Source of the DNA: Oreohelix idahoensis
Lineage: Eukaryota; Mollusca; Gastropoda; Stylommatophora; Oreohelicidae
Length of the DNA stretch: 64,000 nt
Reading direction: 5' to 3'
Assembly (NCBI GenBank): GCA_024509875.1
Contig: JAMPIV010017780.1
Span: 62,001 to 126,000 of the forward strand
Part shown: positions 9,477 through 18,651 of the stretch, in pieces
Numbering within the stretch: the first letter of the stretch is position 1
Layout: each line of letters starts with the position of its first letter
Position numbers and translations under genes: made by a program
The notes under the pieces: model-generated
Database searches by the model: none
Told to the model about the DNA's origin: nothing
What the model saw: only the letters and a program-made list of their open reading frames with translations

Positions 9477-11953
9477 GACCTCTGCGTGACCAACACCTAC
9501 TTTCAGACAAAATCCCAGTATAAGGTGTCATGGAGACACCCACGATCCAAGCACTGGCACCAACTGGACCTGATTCTCGTCAGAAAGCCACTTCTCAGGT
9601 CTGTGCTCTCCACGCGCTCGAACCATAGTGCAGACTGTGATACAGATCACTCTTTGGTTTGCTGCAAAATCAGAGCACAACCAAGAAAACTCTATCGTGT
9701 CAGACATGAAGGGAAACCACGCATTGATACCAGCAAGATGTCAGACCCTGTCATGATCGCTCAATTTACTGCGACCTTCAAGAAAGTTCTCAGGAGCCCT
9801 CAGCATGGTGATAATATTACAGAGAACTGGGAGCATCTACGGAACACCATTCAAAGTACTGCACTTGCCACCTTTGGTAAGAAAACGGCAAAGTCAAATG
9901 ACTGGTTTGATGCTTCATCAGATGTGACGGCACCTGTCATTGAAGCTAAGCGCAGTGCTATGAATGAATACAAACGTTCACCGAGTGCTAGAACCCTACA
10001 GATCCTGAAAACTACGAGAAGCAAAGTTCAACAAACTGCTCGACGCTGTGCAAATGACTATTAACTCCAGCTCAGCGAGAGCATCCAGATCGCAGCGCAA
10101 ACAGGCAACATTAAATAAATGTATGACGGTATAAAGAAAGCATTTGGCCCCCAAAAAAAGTAAGACGGCACCGCTAAAAACCATCAGCGGAGAGAAGCTA
10201 ACCGATAAGGGTAAGCAGATGGAGAAGTGGGTCGAGCACTACTCTGAGCTTTATGCTAGAGAAAATACCGTTACGCCTGCAGCCCTTGATGCTGTCAAAT
10301 GTCTGCCAACTAAGGAGGAGCTAAATGCCGAACCAACATTAGAGGAACTCAGCAAGGCCATTGACAGCTTCGCCTCTGCCAAAGCACCAGGCAGTGATGG
10401 GATTCCTCCTGATTTAATCAAATGCTGTAAGAGCACGCTATTACATCCCCTGCATAGGATGCTGTGCCAATGCTGGGAAGAGACAACTATTCCTCAAGAC
10501 ATGCGAGATGCCAAGATTGTAACACTGTACAAAAATAAAGGAGACAGAAGTGATTGCAATAACTACAGAGGCATCTCTCTTCTTAGTATTGTTGGTAAGG
10601 TTTTTGCCAAAGTCGTCTTAATGCGACTACACAAGTTAGCTGAGCGCATATATCCAGAGTCACAGTGTGGATTCCGAGCTGGTAGATCAACAACAGACAT
10701 GATTTTCTCTGTCCGCCAGCTTCAGGAAAAATCAAGAGAGCAGAAAACGCCTTTATATATCGCCTTTATAGACCTCACAAAAGCATTTGACCTGGTTAGT
10801 AGGGATGGACTCTTCAAAATCCTCCTGAAAATAGGCTGCCCTTCTAAAATGCTGGAAATGATAAAGTCATTCCATGACGACTGAAGGGAACAGTCCAATA
10901 TGCTGGAAGCACGTCACAGCCCTTTGATATACGAAGTGGCGTTAAACAAGGCTGTGTTCTGGCTCCGACCCTCTTCGGGATCTTCTTTGCCTTACTCTTT
11001 AAACATGCATTCAGAGATGCAACTGAAGGAATATGCCTTCACACTAGGTCAGGTGGCCGTCTATTTAATCTTTCAAGGCTGAAGGCAAAAACAAAAATAA
11101 GAAGGGTCACTATAAGAGACTTGTCGTTCGCCGATGATGCTGCAGTCGTCACTCAAAGCCAACAGGAGCTTCAGAACTTGATGAATCGCTTCACTAAAGC
11201 ATGCAAGGACTTTGGTCTCACAATAAGTCTAAAAAAACGAATGTGCTGAGTCAGGATGCGGGTGCTGCACCAGTTATCACTATCGATAACTATGAATTGG
11301 CAGTGGTGCACCACTTCACATACCTAGGGTCTACCATCAATGACAAACTCTCACTGGATACAGAAATCGACAGCCGCATTGGCTAAGCTGCAGCTACCTT
11401 TGCCCGCCTCACATCGCGTGTTTGGGGAAACTCTAAACTCACAACGAAGACCAAAGCTGCGGTATATAATGCCTGCGTCACCAGCACACTCCTATATGGC
11501 AGCGAGACATGGACGACCTATGCTAAGCAAGAAAGAAGGCTCAATACCTTCCATTTACGGTGTCTACGCCGCATCCTCGGCATTTCGTGGAAAGATAAAG
11601 TAAAAAATGTCGAGGTGTTGTCACGTGCTGTCCTTCAAAGTATGTATACACTACTTAGACAGCGCAGACTTCGCTGGCTTGGCCATGTTCGCCGCATGGA
11701 AGATGGTCGCATCCCAAAAGATATCTTCTACGGACAATTAGCAGATGGCAAGAGAACAGTTGGGCGACCACAGCTGAGGTTCAAAGATGTGTGCAAGAGA
11801 GATATGAGGGCACTGGACATGGATCCAGCAACATGGGAGGATAAAGCTGCCGATCGCACTAAGTGGCGATGCTATTTACGGCGCCACCTCAGATTGAACG
11901 AAGAGGCTCACACAACAAGCAGAGGAGGGGAGAAAACGTCAAAAGGAAAATAA
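9477..11953 (+). pseudogene. LINE-A, 3' part: endonuclease end, RT and C-terminal domain (broken)
   Basis: Continues the LINE split by E1. The end of the APE endonuclease (WRHPRSKHWHQLDLILVRK; a D-H pair near 9645) is followed by a linker and RT blocks: KAPGSDGIPP near 10380, NNYRGISLLS near 10560, FIDLTKAFD near 10770, SGVKQGCVLAP near 10940 and catalytic FADDA near 11130. A C-terminal region follows (RRLRWLGHVRRMEDG near 11660). No RNase H is visible. Damage includes a stop at 10062-10064, frameshifts near 10150, 10875 and 11235, and an in-frame stop at 11384-11386. The frame ends at 11953. It is an inactive copy of an APE-type, RNase H-less LINE; I cannot assign the clade securely (RTE-, L2- or CR1-like). 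Confidence 0.88.
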
Positions 11954-12012
11954 GCAGCTGAGGGCTGTCACCTCAGGGGCGCATTCCCATAGTCAGTTAT
12001 GACTGAAGGGAC

Positions 12013-12032
12013 TATTATTATTATTATTATTA
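12013..12032 (+). repeat. (ATT)n tail of LINE-A
   Basis: About six to seven ATT units end LINE-A after a short 3' UTR. Simple-repeat tails are common in such LINEs. No convincing TSD was found against the 5' junction near 190. Confidence 0.75.
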
Positions 12033-12363
12033 TCTTCCTTTATAAGGGAGGGGGGCCTCGTAAAATATAACATATAATCCCAGTAATAATTAAGGAAAAT
12101 AACAATAGATAACTGATAAGGGGACTACGGTAGCGAGAGACCAAATATCTCCTTACAAACTTTTCCAGACCTTGTCTAGTTAGGAGAATTTACACTCTTT
12201 GTCTCCCTTCAGCCGGTGGAGGACCCCAGCAGGACGTCTTGAACCAAATCTTCCTCGAGGTGATCCAGGAAAAGCTTCACTTTATTTATATCTATTATTT
12301 CTAACTACTATAAGTTCTTTTCCTTCCTACGCTACGCCACACTGGGTCTCAGTCAGGGATTTG

Positions 12364-12453
<90 letters not shown>

Positions 12454-12472
12454 TACCTCTGGAAAAGCCTAT
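12033..12472. other. Spacer with TA microsatellite; no gene seen
   Basis: Unassigned sequence between LINE-A and the E4 5' LTR. The second half is a TA dinucleotide run. A GC-richer patch at 12200-12270 has a short open frame but resembles nothing I know. Confidence 0.5.
12367..12451. repeat. (TA)n microsatellite
   Basis: Uninterrupted TA run of about 85 bases. Open frames across it on both strands (YIYIYI) are artefacts. Confidence 0.95.
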
Positions 12473-12652
12473 TGTCACATAATATCTTTTGTTACGCACA
12501 TAGGCTTTGATGGAATAAACATATCTTTTGGTGCGCACATGAGCTTTAAAAGAAAATGGTGCAAAAGGGTGCAATGAGGAGGAGTGGACAGGAAGCCTGA
12601 CAGAGAAAGATGTCAGTTGGCCAGCTTTAGAAGCCGTATTGCATTTTCACCG
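12473..12652 (+). repeat. E4 5' LTR, first part
   Basis: Collinear with 35998-36172, including GGTGCGCACAT and the AAAAGGGTGCAATGAGGAGG block. Interrupted at 12653 by the palindromic insertion and resumes at 14299. Its last 14 bases (12639-12652) are the target site copied at 14285-14298. Confidence 0.85.
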
Positions 12653-12914
12653 TTAATAACACATAAGGAAGGGAAACCCGAGGCATGTAAACAGTAAATT
12701 AATATTAGACAAACATAAAGGTATGTTTTCAGGCACTCGTAAGAAATAAAGAAGTAGAACCCTTAGACAACAGAAAAACAACAGACGTGAGTGGCTTACC
12801 CAGGGTTAGAACCCCGTACGACAACACCGCCTAGCTATACAAGCGAATCACACTAACCTCACGGCCAGCTAGGCATCCCCAAAAAAGGATGCTTTACTGA
12901 CAGGTCATCAGTGC
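12653..12914 (-). repeat. SINE-like unit S1
   Basis: Full-length minus-strand unit, from GCACTGATGACCTG to ...GTTATTAA in its own sense. The B-box region has one substitution (GGTTCTAACC). Confidence 0.75.
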
Positions 12915-13092
12915 GAAACACAAGATAACACCGGAAGTTTATTAATGACGCAATCACTTCTGTTGTTCCTCTATTCTGCAGTATGTGTCAGTCCAAACAA
13001 GACAAAGACCTTGATACTGTGTCCAGTAAATGATAGAAGACTTAAGGACAGTAGTACAGAACAGAGGGTAGGTTTCTGGTATTGTATAAACA
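12915..13092 (-). repeat. Linker unit U, left arm
   Basis: Joins S1 and S2. Its reverse complement lies at 13862-14058, where there is an extra block of about 20 bp (near 14014-14033). Confidence 0.8.
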
Positions 13093-13363
13093 TTAATAAC
13101 ACATAAGGAAGGGAAACCCGAGGGCTGTAAACAGTAAATTAATATTAGACAAACATAAAGGTATGTTTTCAGGCACTCGTAAGAAATAAAGAAGTAGAAC
13201 ACTTAGACAACAGAAAAACAACAGACGTGAGTGGCTTACCCAGGGTTCGAACCCCGTACCTTCCGTACGACAACACCGCCTAGCTATACAAGCGAATCAC
13301 ACTAACCTCACGGCCAGCTAGGCATTCCCAAAAAAGGATGCTTTACTGACAGGTCATCAGTGC
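13093..13363 (-). repeat. SINE-like unit S2
   Basis: Minus-strand copy with a 9-bp duplication (CTTCCGTAC) next to the B box, shared with S4 but not with S1 or S3. Confidence 0.78.
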
Positions 13364-13365
13364 AC

Positions 13366-13627
13366 GCACTGATGACCTGTCAGTAAAGCATCCTTTTTTG
13401 GGGAGGCCTAGCTGGCCGTGAGGTTAGTGTGATTCGCTTGTATAGCTAGGCGGTGTTGTCGTACGGGGTTCGAACCCTGGGTAAGCCACTCACGTCTGTT
13501 GTTTTTCTGTTGTCTAAGGGTTCTACTTCTTTATTTCTTACGAGTGCCTGAAAACATACCTTTATGTTTGTCTAATATTAATTTACTGTTTACAGGCCTC
13601 GGGTTTCCCTTCCTTATGTGTTATTAA
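13366..13627 (+). repeat. SINE-like unit S3 with Pol III-type A and B boxes
   Basis: Plus-strand copy that starts at the palindrome centre. A-box-like TGGCCGTGAGG at 13413-13423 and B-box GGTTCGAACC at 13467-13476, 43 bases apart, fit an internal RNA polymerase III promoter of a tRNA-derived SINE head. The body ends GTTATTAA at the TTAA used by the MITE. I could not fold a complete cloverleaf, so it is not a tRNA gene. Confidence 0.72.
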
Positions 13628-13857
13628 TCCTAGTATACGAGCGGCCTTCTAGAGAGGCCGATGATCGATCCCCGTCAATAGCGAAAATTTATAGCTTAAT
13701 GCATGTTTAAAACCACTGAACAATTTAGTTACGTGCATGATATAGGGGTTTCATTTCTTCACATTTTGATATATAACACTTATGTTATCTTTATAAATAA
13801 ATTATTTATTGCAAAATCTGTAATGGTAGTCATGAAAGGCAGCTCGTATACTAAGAG
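13628..13857. mobile_element. 230-bp MITE, piggyBac-like (TTAA target)
   Basis: Ends TCCTAGTATACGAGCGGCC and, on the opposite strand, CTCTTAGTATACGAGCTGCC form imperfect terminal inverted repeats. TTAA flanks both sides (13624-13627 and 13858-13861), and the left arm of the palindrome shows the empty site with one TTAA. No coding capacity. TTAA duplication is the signature of piggyBac-type transposition; the family is inferred from that. Confidence 0.8.
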
Positions 13858-13861
13858 TTAA

Positions 13862-14058
13862 TGTTTATACAATACCAGAAACCTACCCTCTGTTCTGTAC
13901 TACTGTCCTTAAGTCTTCTATCATTTACTGGACACAGTATCAAGGTCTTTGTCTTGTTTGGACTGACACATACTGCAGAATAGAGGAACAACAGAAGTGA
14001 TTGCGTCATTAATAGGCTGAGGTGCCCATTGTAAACTTCCGGTGTTATCTTGTGTTTC
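13862..14058 (+). repeat. Linker unit U, right arm
   Basis: Reverse complement of 12915-13092 with an internal extra block of about 20 bases. Confidence 0.8.
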
Positions 14059-14284
14059 GCACTGATGACCTGTCAGTAAAGCATCCTTTTTTGGGGATGC
14101 CTAGCTGGCCGTGAGGTTAGTGTGATTCGCTTGTATAGCTAGGCGGTGTTGTCGTACGGAAGGTACGGGGTTCGAACCCTGGGTAAGCCACTCACGTCTG
14201 TTGTTTTTCTGTTGTCTAAGTGTTCTACTTCTTTATTTCTTACGAGTGCCTGAAAACATACCTTTATGTTTGTCTAATATTAAT
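14059..14284 (+). repeat. SINE-like unit S4, 3'-truncated
   Basis: Plus-strand copy with B box intact and the 9-bp duplication also seen in S2. It stops after ...TCTAATATTAA, about 50 bases short of the full unit, directly at the TSD. Confidence 0.78.
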
Positions 14285-17200
14285 TTGCATTTTCACCGTG
14301 CTCTCTTTATAGTTGCTGGTTTTTGTACAGCGTTGTTTATATTCCAATGGTAGCAGGACTTGTTGATCCAGCCATATTGTTATTGCTGACAATTTATTGC
14401 TGTTGTAGGTGAATTCATACGTGTGGCATAGTTATTATTAAAAAGGGAGATTGTCAGCACGTCTTCGTGTACGCTTTGTGAATGGCGTTTACAAGTATGT
14501 TGATTGTGTGACCTCTCGCAGTTTGATACGAGCTCAGAGGATAATGTCATGAAGGTGTAGTTATTATACTGTGACATATTTTGGGGGCTGTGGTCCTCTA
14601 TACAGGTGTATTTTATCGTTCCACGTTGCTAGTGCCTGGTGGTATCTGGATATTTGTTTTATTGATCTTAGACAGTCTCTCTTATAGCAAGTTTACAGTT
14701 CTCGAGGCTTTTGTTGGCGATTGAGTTGAATCACATTATATGTGCGATTGTTTAATCTGATGAGGACATTTTGCAATGGGGTTGTGTCGGCGAAAACAAG
14801 CTACAAGTTCGTGGATTGACTCATTGTGCAGTTTGAATACTATGAAGCTAAGGTTTAAGGACTTCCTGTCTGGCTGGGGCGACGACGAAGCCGTCTTATT
14901 GTTCGATTAGTTCCATTGTCATTGATTTAGAGAGCTAATTGTGGGTCTGTCGTAATTGTGGTGGACAATATGATGTTTTAGTTCCATCCAGGCGTAGACG
15001 AAGATGTTTTAATTTTTCGGTCGTTGCAGTTGCCTGCTGATTGTTTGGTTCTCGGTTGTCCATTGGTGGCTTACCTGCTGAGAGCACGAAGATGTCGCCT
15101 ACATTGTTATTTGTGGTACTACAAATTATGACAATAGTACATGTGTGTACCTGCCAGTACACATCTTTCAGCTCGCCTCTACCGTGAATACGTTGCCTTG
15201 CCTGTGCATGCTTATTGCGCGACTCTGCTGCAGTGATTTTTTGTCTGCATGAAAATTTTACTCGTTTGTGAATGCTACCGACCATCGTTGTCGTGCTGAG
15301 AAATTGTTCGTGATGAGGAACTATACGTGATTTGCTGAGTAGCATTATCCGTGAATGTTGATGCTGATATCTATCGTTTGATGAGACAGAACATTGTAGT
15401 CGTGCTGATAAATATACGTGAATGGCGTGTTATGACTAAATTCATAACACCATTATCGGTCGTTCTCAAGCTTGGTGTGAGCTGACTTCCGTGTTTATAT
15501 TCGTTTCTACGACAACACAGGAAGTACGGCACATTTGTCTGCAGGTTTCTTGGCAGACGTAGCTTCGCGGGCTTCGACCGAACATACGATCTAGTTAGCG
15601 GTCTCTTTGGACTGTGTCTCCGTGGGAGAAGGCTGTGTTTTCTAAAGTGCTCCTGCTGATGTACTTGAAGTAGTGATTTATCTGTGTATGTCAGCTATGG
15701 TAGTCTCATTGTTAGAGCCTAGTCTGATCATTATTCATAAGGACATGTCAGCGCTGAAAGGATGTGGAAAGAAAGAATATAATTATGTATAATAAATTCA
15801 GCAAGATGACTCTGACAGTGTTCTGATAGTCTACATACGTTAGACCTACATATAGATTGGCTAATGAATGCCATGGTCTTATTCGTTGATTCCTTAACTG
15901 AGGAGCCTAGTAACGTGATTAAAGTATTCGTATGTGGAGTTTACCAGTTATCATTTATTATGCTGGTATAGCCTTTCTTGGACACAGACATAAGAAGGCC
16001 ATTTACATTGTTGTGGATTTTGCAAGCTTAACGGAATGGGAGGATACTGAACATTGATGTATTTTCTTATTACTACATCCATTGGTGGCTTCACGGCTTC
16101 AGATACGAGAATGACTGACGCCGAGTTTACATCTTTTCTTTGAATTTGTTCATAACATTTTGCCGCAACCGAACTGTGCAGAGTGCACAAAGAGTAACTG
16201 ATTATGACACTAACATTTGTCGGTACTATTCGTGCTGTTGTCTCGTGATTCATTATCATCATTCGATTGAGGAGCTGGTATTGGGACTTTATGGATTCAG
16301 TCTACAGAAAGACAGTCATAAATTTAGTTATATTTCTTGTTTTCTTTTCTTTTTGCCGTTCTGATTTTTTTTTTGACGTCATTTTATTTTATGTGTTTCC
16401 CTTATCATCATGTTTTTAATTACTGGTCTATTCTGCTCATCCATTTGAATTTTTTTTCGTTTAGCTCGTTTTTCCATATGCTGGTATTTGCTATGATGCT
16501 TTTCTGTGACTATTTTATTATCTGTTCTTTTCATTGTCCCTGATAATTTCATTTGAAATTCGATTGGTTTTACTTAATTAAATTATTTGTGCGGCTTCTT
16601 TCTGCCTTTTGATATTGCCTTGCTACAGACCTCGTCGCTTCCCCGTCCACTATTGGTTTTCGTGCCGTCTTTATTGTCTTATTATTGTAATACCTTGGTT
16701 TAAGGGTGGAATTGGTGGCGTGTTTAACATTTTCTTTTTTTCTTTTGGGAAAGGGGTTTTGTTGAACTGATTTCTTAAGGCAGTAACACTGTCAGTTTGG
16801 CAGTGGGGTACAGGCACAGAGAATTGACCCTATTGACTGTCCTGCATAACTGAGCGTGCTCATTTTCAGTGTCTTAGCGGTGGTTGTCTTGTTTGTATGC
16901 ATAGTGTCATATTTTTTCAAGTATTCTCTTTCGTCATGTTTTGCAGTCGTATTCTCCTGCTTTCTTCTTGCTATCTTGTACGTAAGCTATATTGACAATC
17001 TCCTTGTTCTCGTTTGTTAACAGTACGGTTTGCATATACTTATTTGTTTCTTTCTCATATATCTGTCATCACTTTCCTATCGTACTGTAGGTGTTTGTTT
17101 GTCAAGTGAGTTCGTTTCTCATCATTATATGTACTGTTCATAGTATATGGATTTTTTATTTCCTTTGTTACATAATAAGTATTTCTAAAATCACGATTGC

Positions 17201-17567
17201 ATTAGTGTGATTAGAGTAGGTGTACGGACATCATTTTTTAGCCATTATGTGGATGTCCTTGTCAAAAGCTACCACTTTTTGAGCTTGAGTTTGTGTCATT
17301 GTATCGTGACATTGATTGGGTATAGACAAGCAAGGATTCGTTTCACAGGATCCCTTATTAGGAACTGATTTGTCATACGGTATTTTCACCTGCTTGTTTT
17401 TTTTTAATCAGGTGTATTTATAACTGCAGGTACATCGTACCCATCTGCAAATATATATTGGTCGTGTGCAACAATATATTTATTATTATTTTGTAGGGGT
17501 ATGGGTACAATTTGTGGAATTTTGAACCTTCATACTTTTACTTATTTCGTAGCTTGCCACCGCATTT
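14285..17567 (+). other. E4 5' LTR remainder and long untranslated leader
   Basis: The first about 150 bases are collinear with the E4 3' LTR up to about 36319. Beyond that no second copy exists here, so the LTR end and PBS cannot be placed. The rest is T-rich non-coding sequence; the string CATTGGTGGCTT recurs near 15062 and 16080. Small open frames within it look random. Confidence 0.6.
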
Positions 17568-17577
17568 GTATTGCACA
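17568..17577. repeat. Target-site duplication of Ingi-like LINE, left (GTATTGCACA)
   Basis: Repeated at 22546-22555 right after the LINE tail. Ten bases is normal for LINE insertion. The site lies in the E4 leader, just upstream of the gag start. Confidence 0.88.
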
Positions 17578-18651
17578 CTCTCCACATGTAAGCCTACCTT
17601 GCCGTGGTTGGAGAGCTTGAGCGCCTCAATGATCCCGGGAGCTATGCCGGCGGGAGTTTTACTCCTGGCAGGGTCACCCAAGCCGGACAGGTCCTGGGTG
17701 AGGGGCCAGACTAAATGGGCTGAGGAGTGGGTGGAACCCTATAGGTGTAGATGCAGAACCCACCGGCGAGTGGTACATGCTCTGGTCTGCACCAATCCAC
17801 CCCCACTTCATGGGTTAAATGCTTTCTTGCCTCATTCTTCACTGTTTGTCGTCTATCACGCCCATGGCGACCGTTGCCTCAATTGGCTGTGTGTGGTGTA
17901 CCCGGAAACGGGGCCTCCCAGTACTGAGGCAAAGTTAAGTTCCCGATGTCACTTATCGGTGCAGAATTGAGAGAGATGGCTGAGCATCACAATCCCTCCT
18001 GTGTTGCAGCATGATGAGAACCCAGCATTGCACACTGAGCTTGGGGGGATCACTTGGGCACCAGACTTATTACTGGCTCTTGACTGGATGGCCGCATGCA
18101 GGAGATTACTACAATGGAGGGTTGGCAGGTGGTGGGTATCGGGAAGTGGCTCTGTGCAGGACGTGAGGATTCCTTGGGAGAGCCCCGAACCAGAGCACAG
18201 CATTGTGCAAGCTCTGCATAGTTGGAGAGCCCCCTGGATGACGGGGAATGCACAGTGTGCTACCCCACCTATCCCCAACTGCTAACTTAGAACCAGAAGT
18301 GGGGTCCTCTGTATGCGTGCCAGGCCAGGATAAAATGCCTGGGAAAGAGACTGGAGCTCAGAACTCCCTAACTCAAAGTTGCAGGATGGCAGAAAAGCCA
18401 CGGGAAAGACAGGGCTATTTTGAAGATAACGCAACCATATTTTCACCATACGAGCTCGGACGCCGCCTCGGTAAACAAGGTCCGCGCAGAGCAGTGACAC
18501 CCCCAGGCTGCTTGCGAATAGTCTACTACTGGGAACATAAACAGATTAGGGATGAGCCCACTCTCCCGTTGAACAGGTGCTAAAGTCGTAGATACTGGGC
18601 CAGAAGGCGCACCGGAAACCACAGTATCATGCAACTCGCTTTTTTTTTTCT
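17578..18651 (+). promoter_or_regulatory. LINE 5' UTR, structured
   Basis: The segment beginning near 17593 (CTACCTTGCCGTGGTTGG) is rich in complementary blocks: GGGAG and CTCC flank the TTTTA loop near 17655-17675, enclosed by GCC/GGC. LINE 5' UTRs of this type often hold an internal promoter and sometimes an HDV-like self-cleaving ribozyme. I could not fold this with confidence. Frames at 17512-17970 and 18001-18285 lack recognisable domains. Confidence 0.5.

Larger units (their letters stand above)
12653..14284. mobile_element. 1.6-kb palindromic insertion built from SINE-like units
   Basis: The insertion is flanked by a 14-bp direct repeat TTGCATTTTCACCG (12639-12652 and 14285-14298); the uninterrupted form of the site is present in the E4 3' LTR near 36165-36178. 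The left arm (12653-13363) is S-U-S on the minus strand. The right arm (13366-14284) is the same S-U-S on the plus strand plus a 230-bp MITE. The arms meet across two bases (13364-13365). S is a tRNA-like SINE unit; U is a 180-200-bp linker. The long TSD suggests target-primed reverse transcription followed by rearrangement, or an unusual foldback element; the mechanism is inference. Confidence 0.85.

Noticed and set aside
9996..10436. Minus-strand frames opposite LINE-A and the gag-pol genes
   Set aside because: Shadows of the real plus-strand reading frames with no domains of their own.
12199..12574. Coding frames across the TA run (YIYIYI peptides)
   Set aside because: Microsatellite translation artefact; the same at 50996-51214.
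13369..13375. CTGATGA as a hammerhead ribozyme core in the S units
   Set aside because: No matching GAAA core segment and no stems I, II and III at suitable distances.
13366..13480. A functional tRNA gene
   Set aside because: A and B boxes are present but acceptor and anticodon stems do not pair; SINE head is the better reading.
15951..16543. Short frames in the E4 leader as host exons
   Set aside because: Low-complexity F/I/Y-rich peptides from T-rich DNA, no splice context or known domain.
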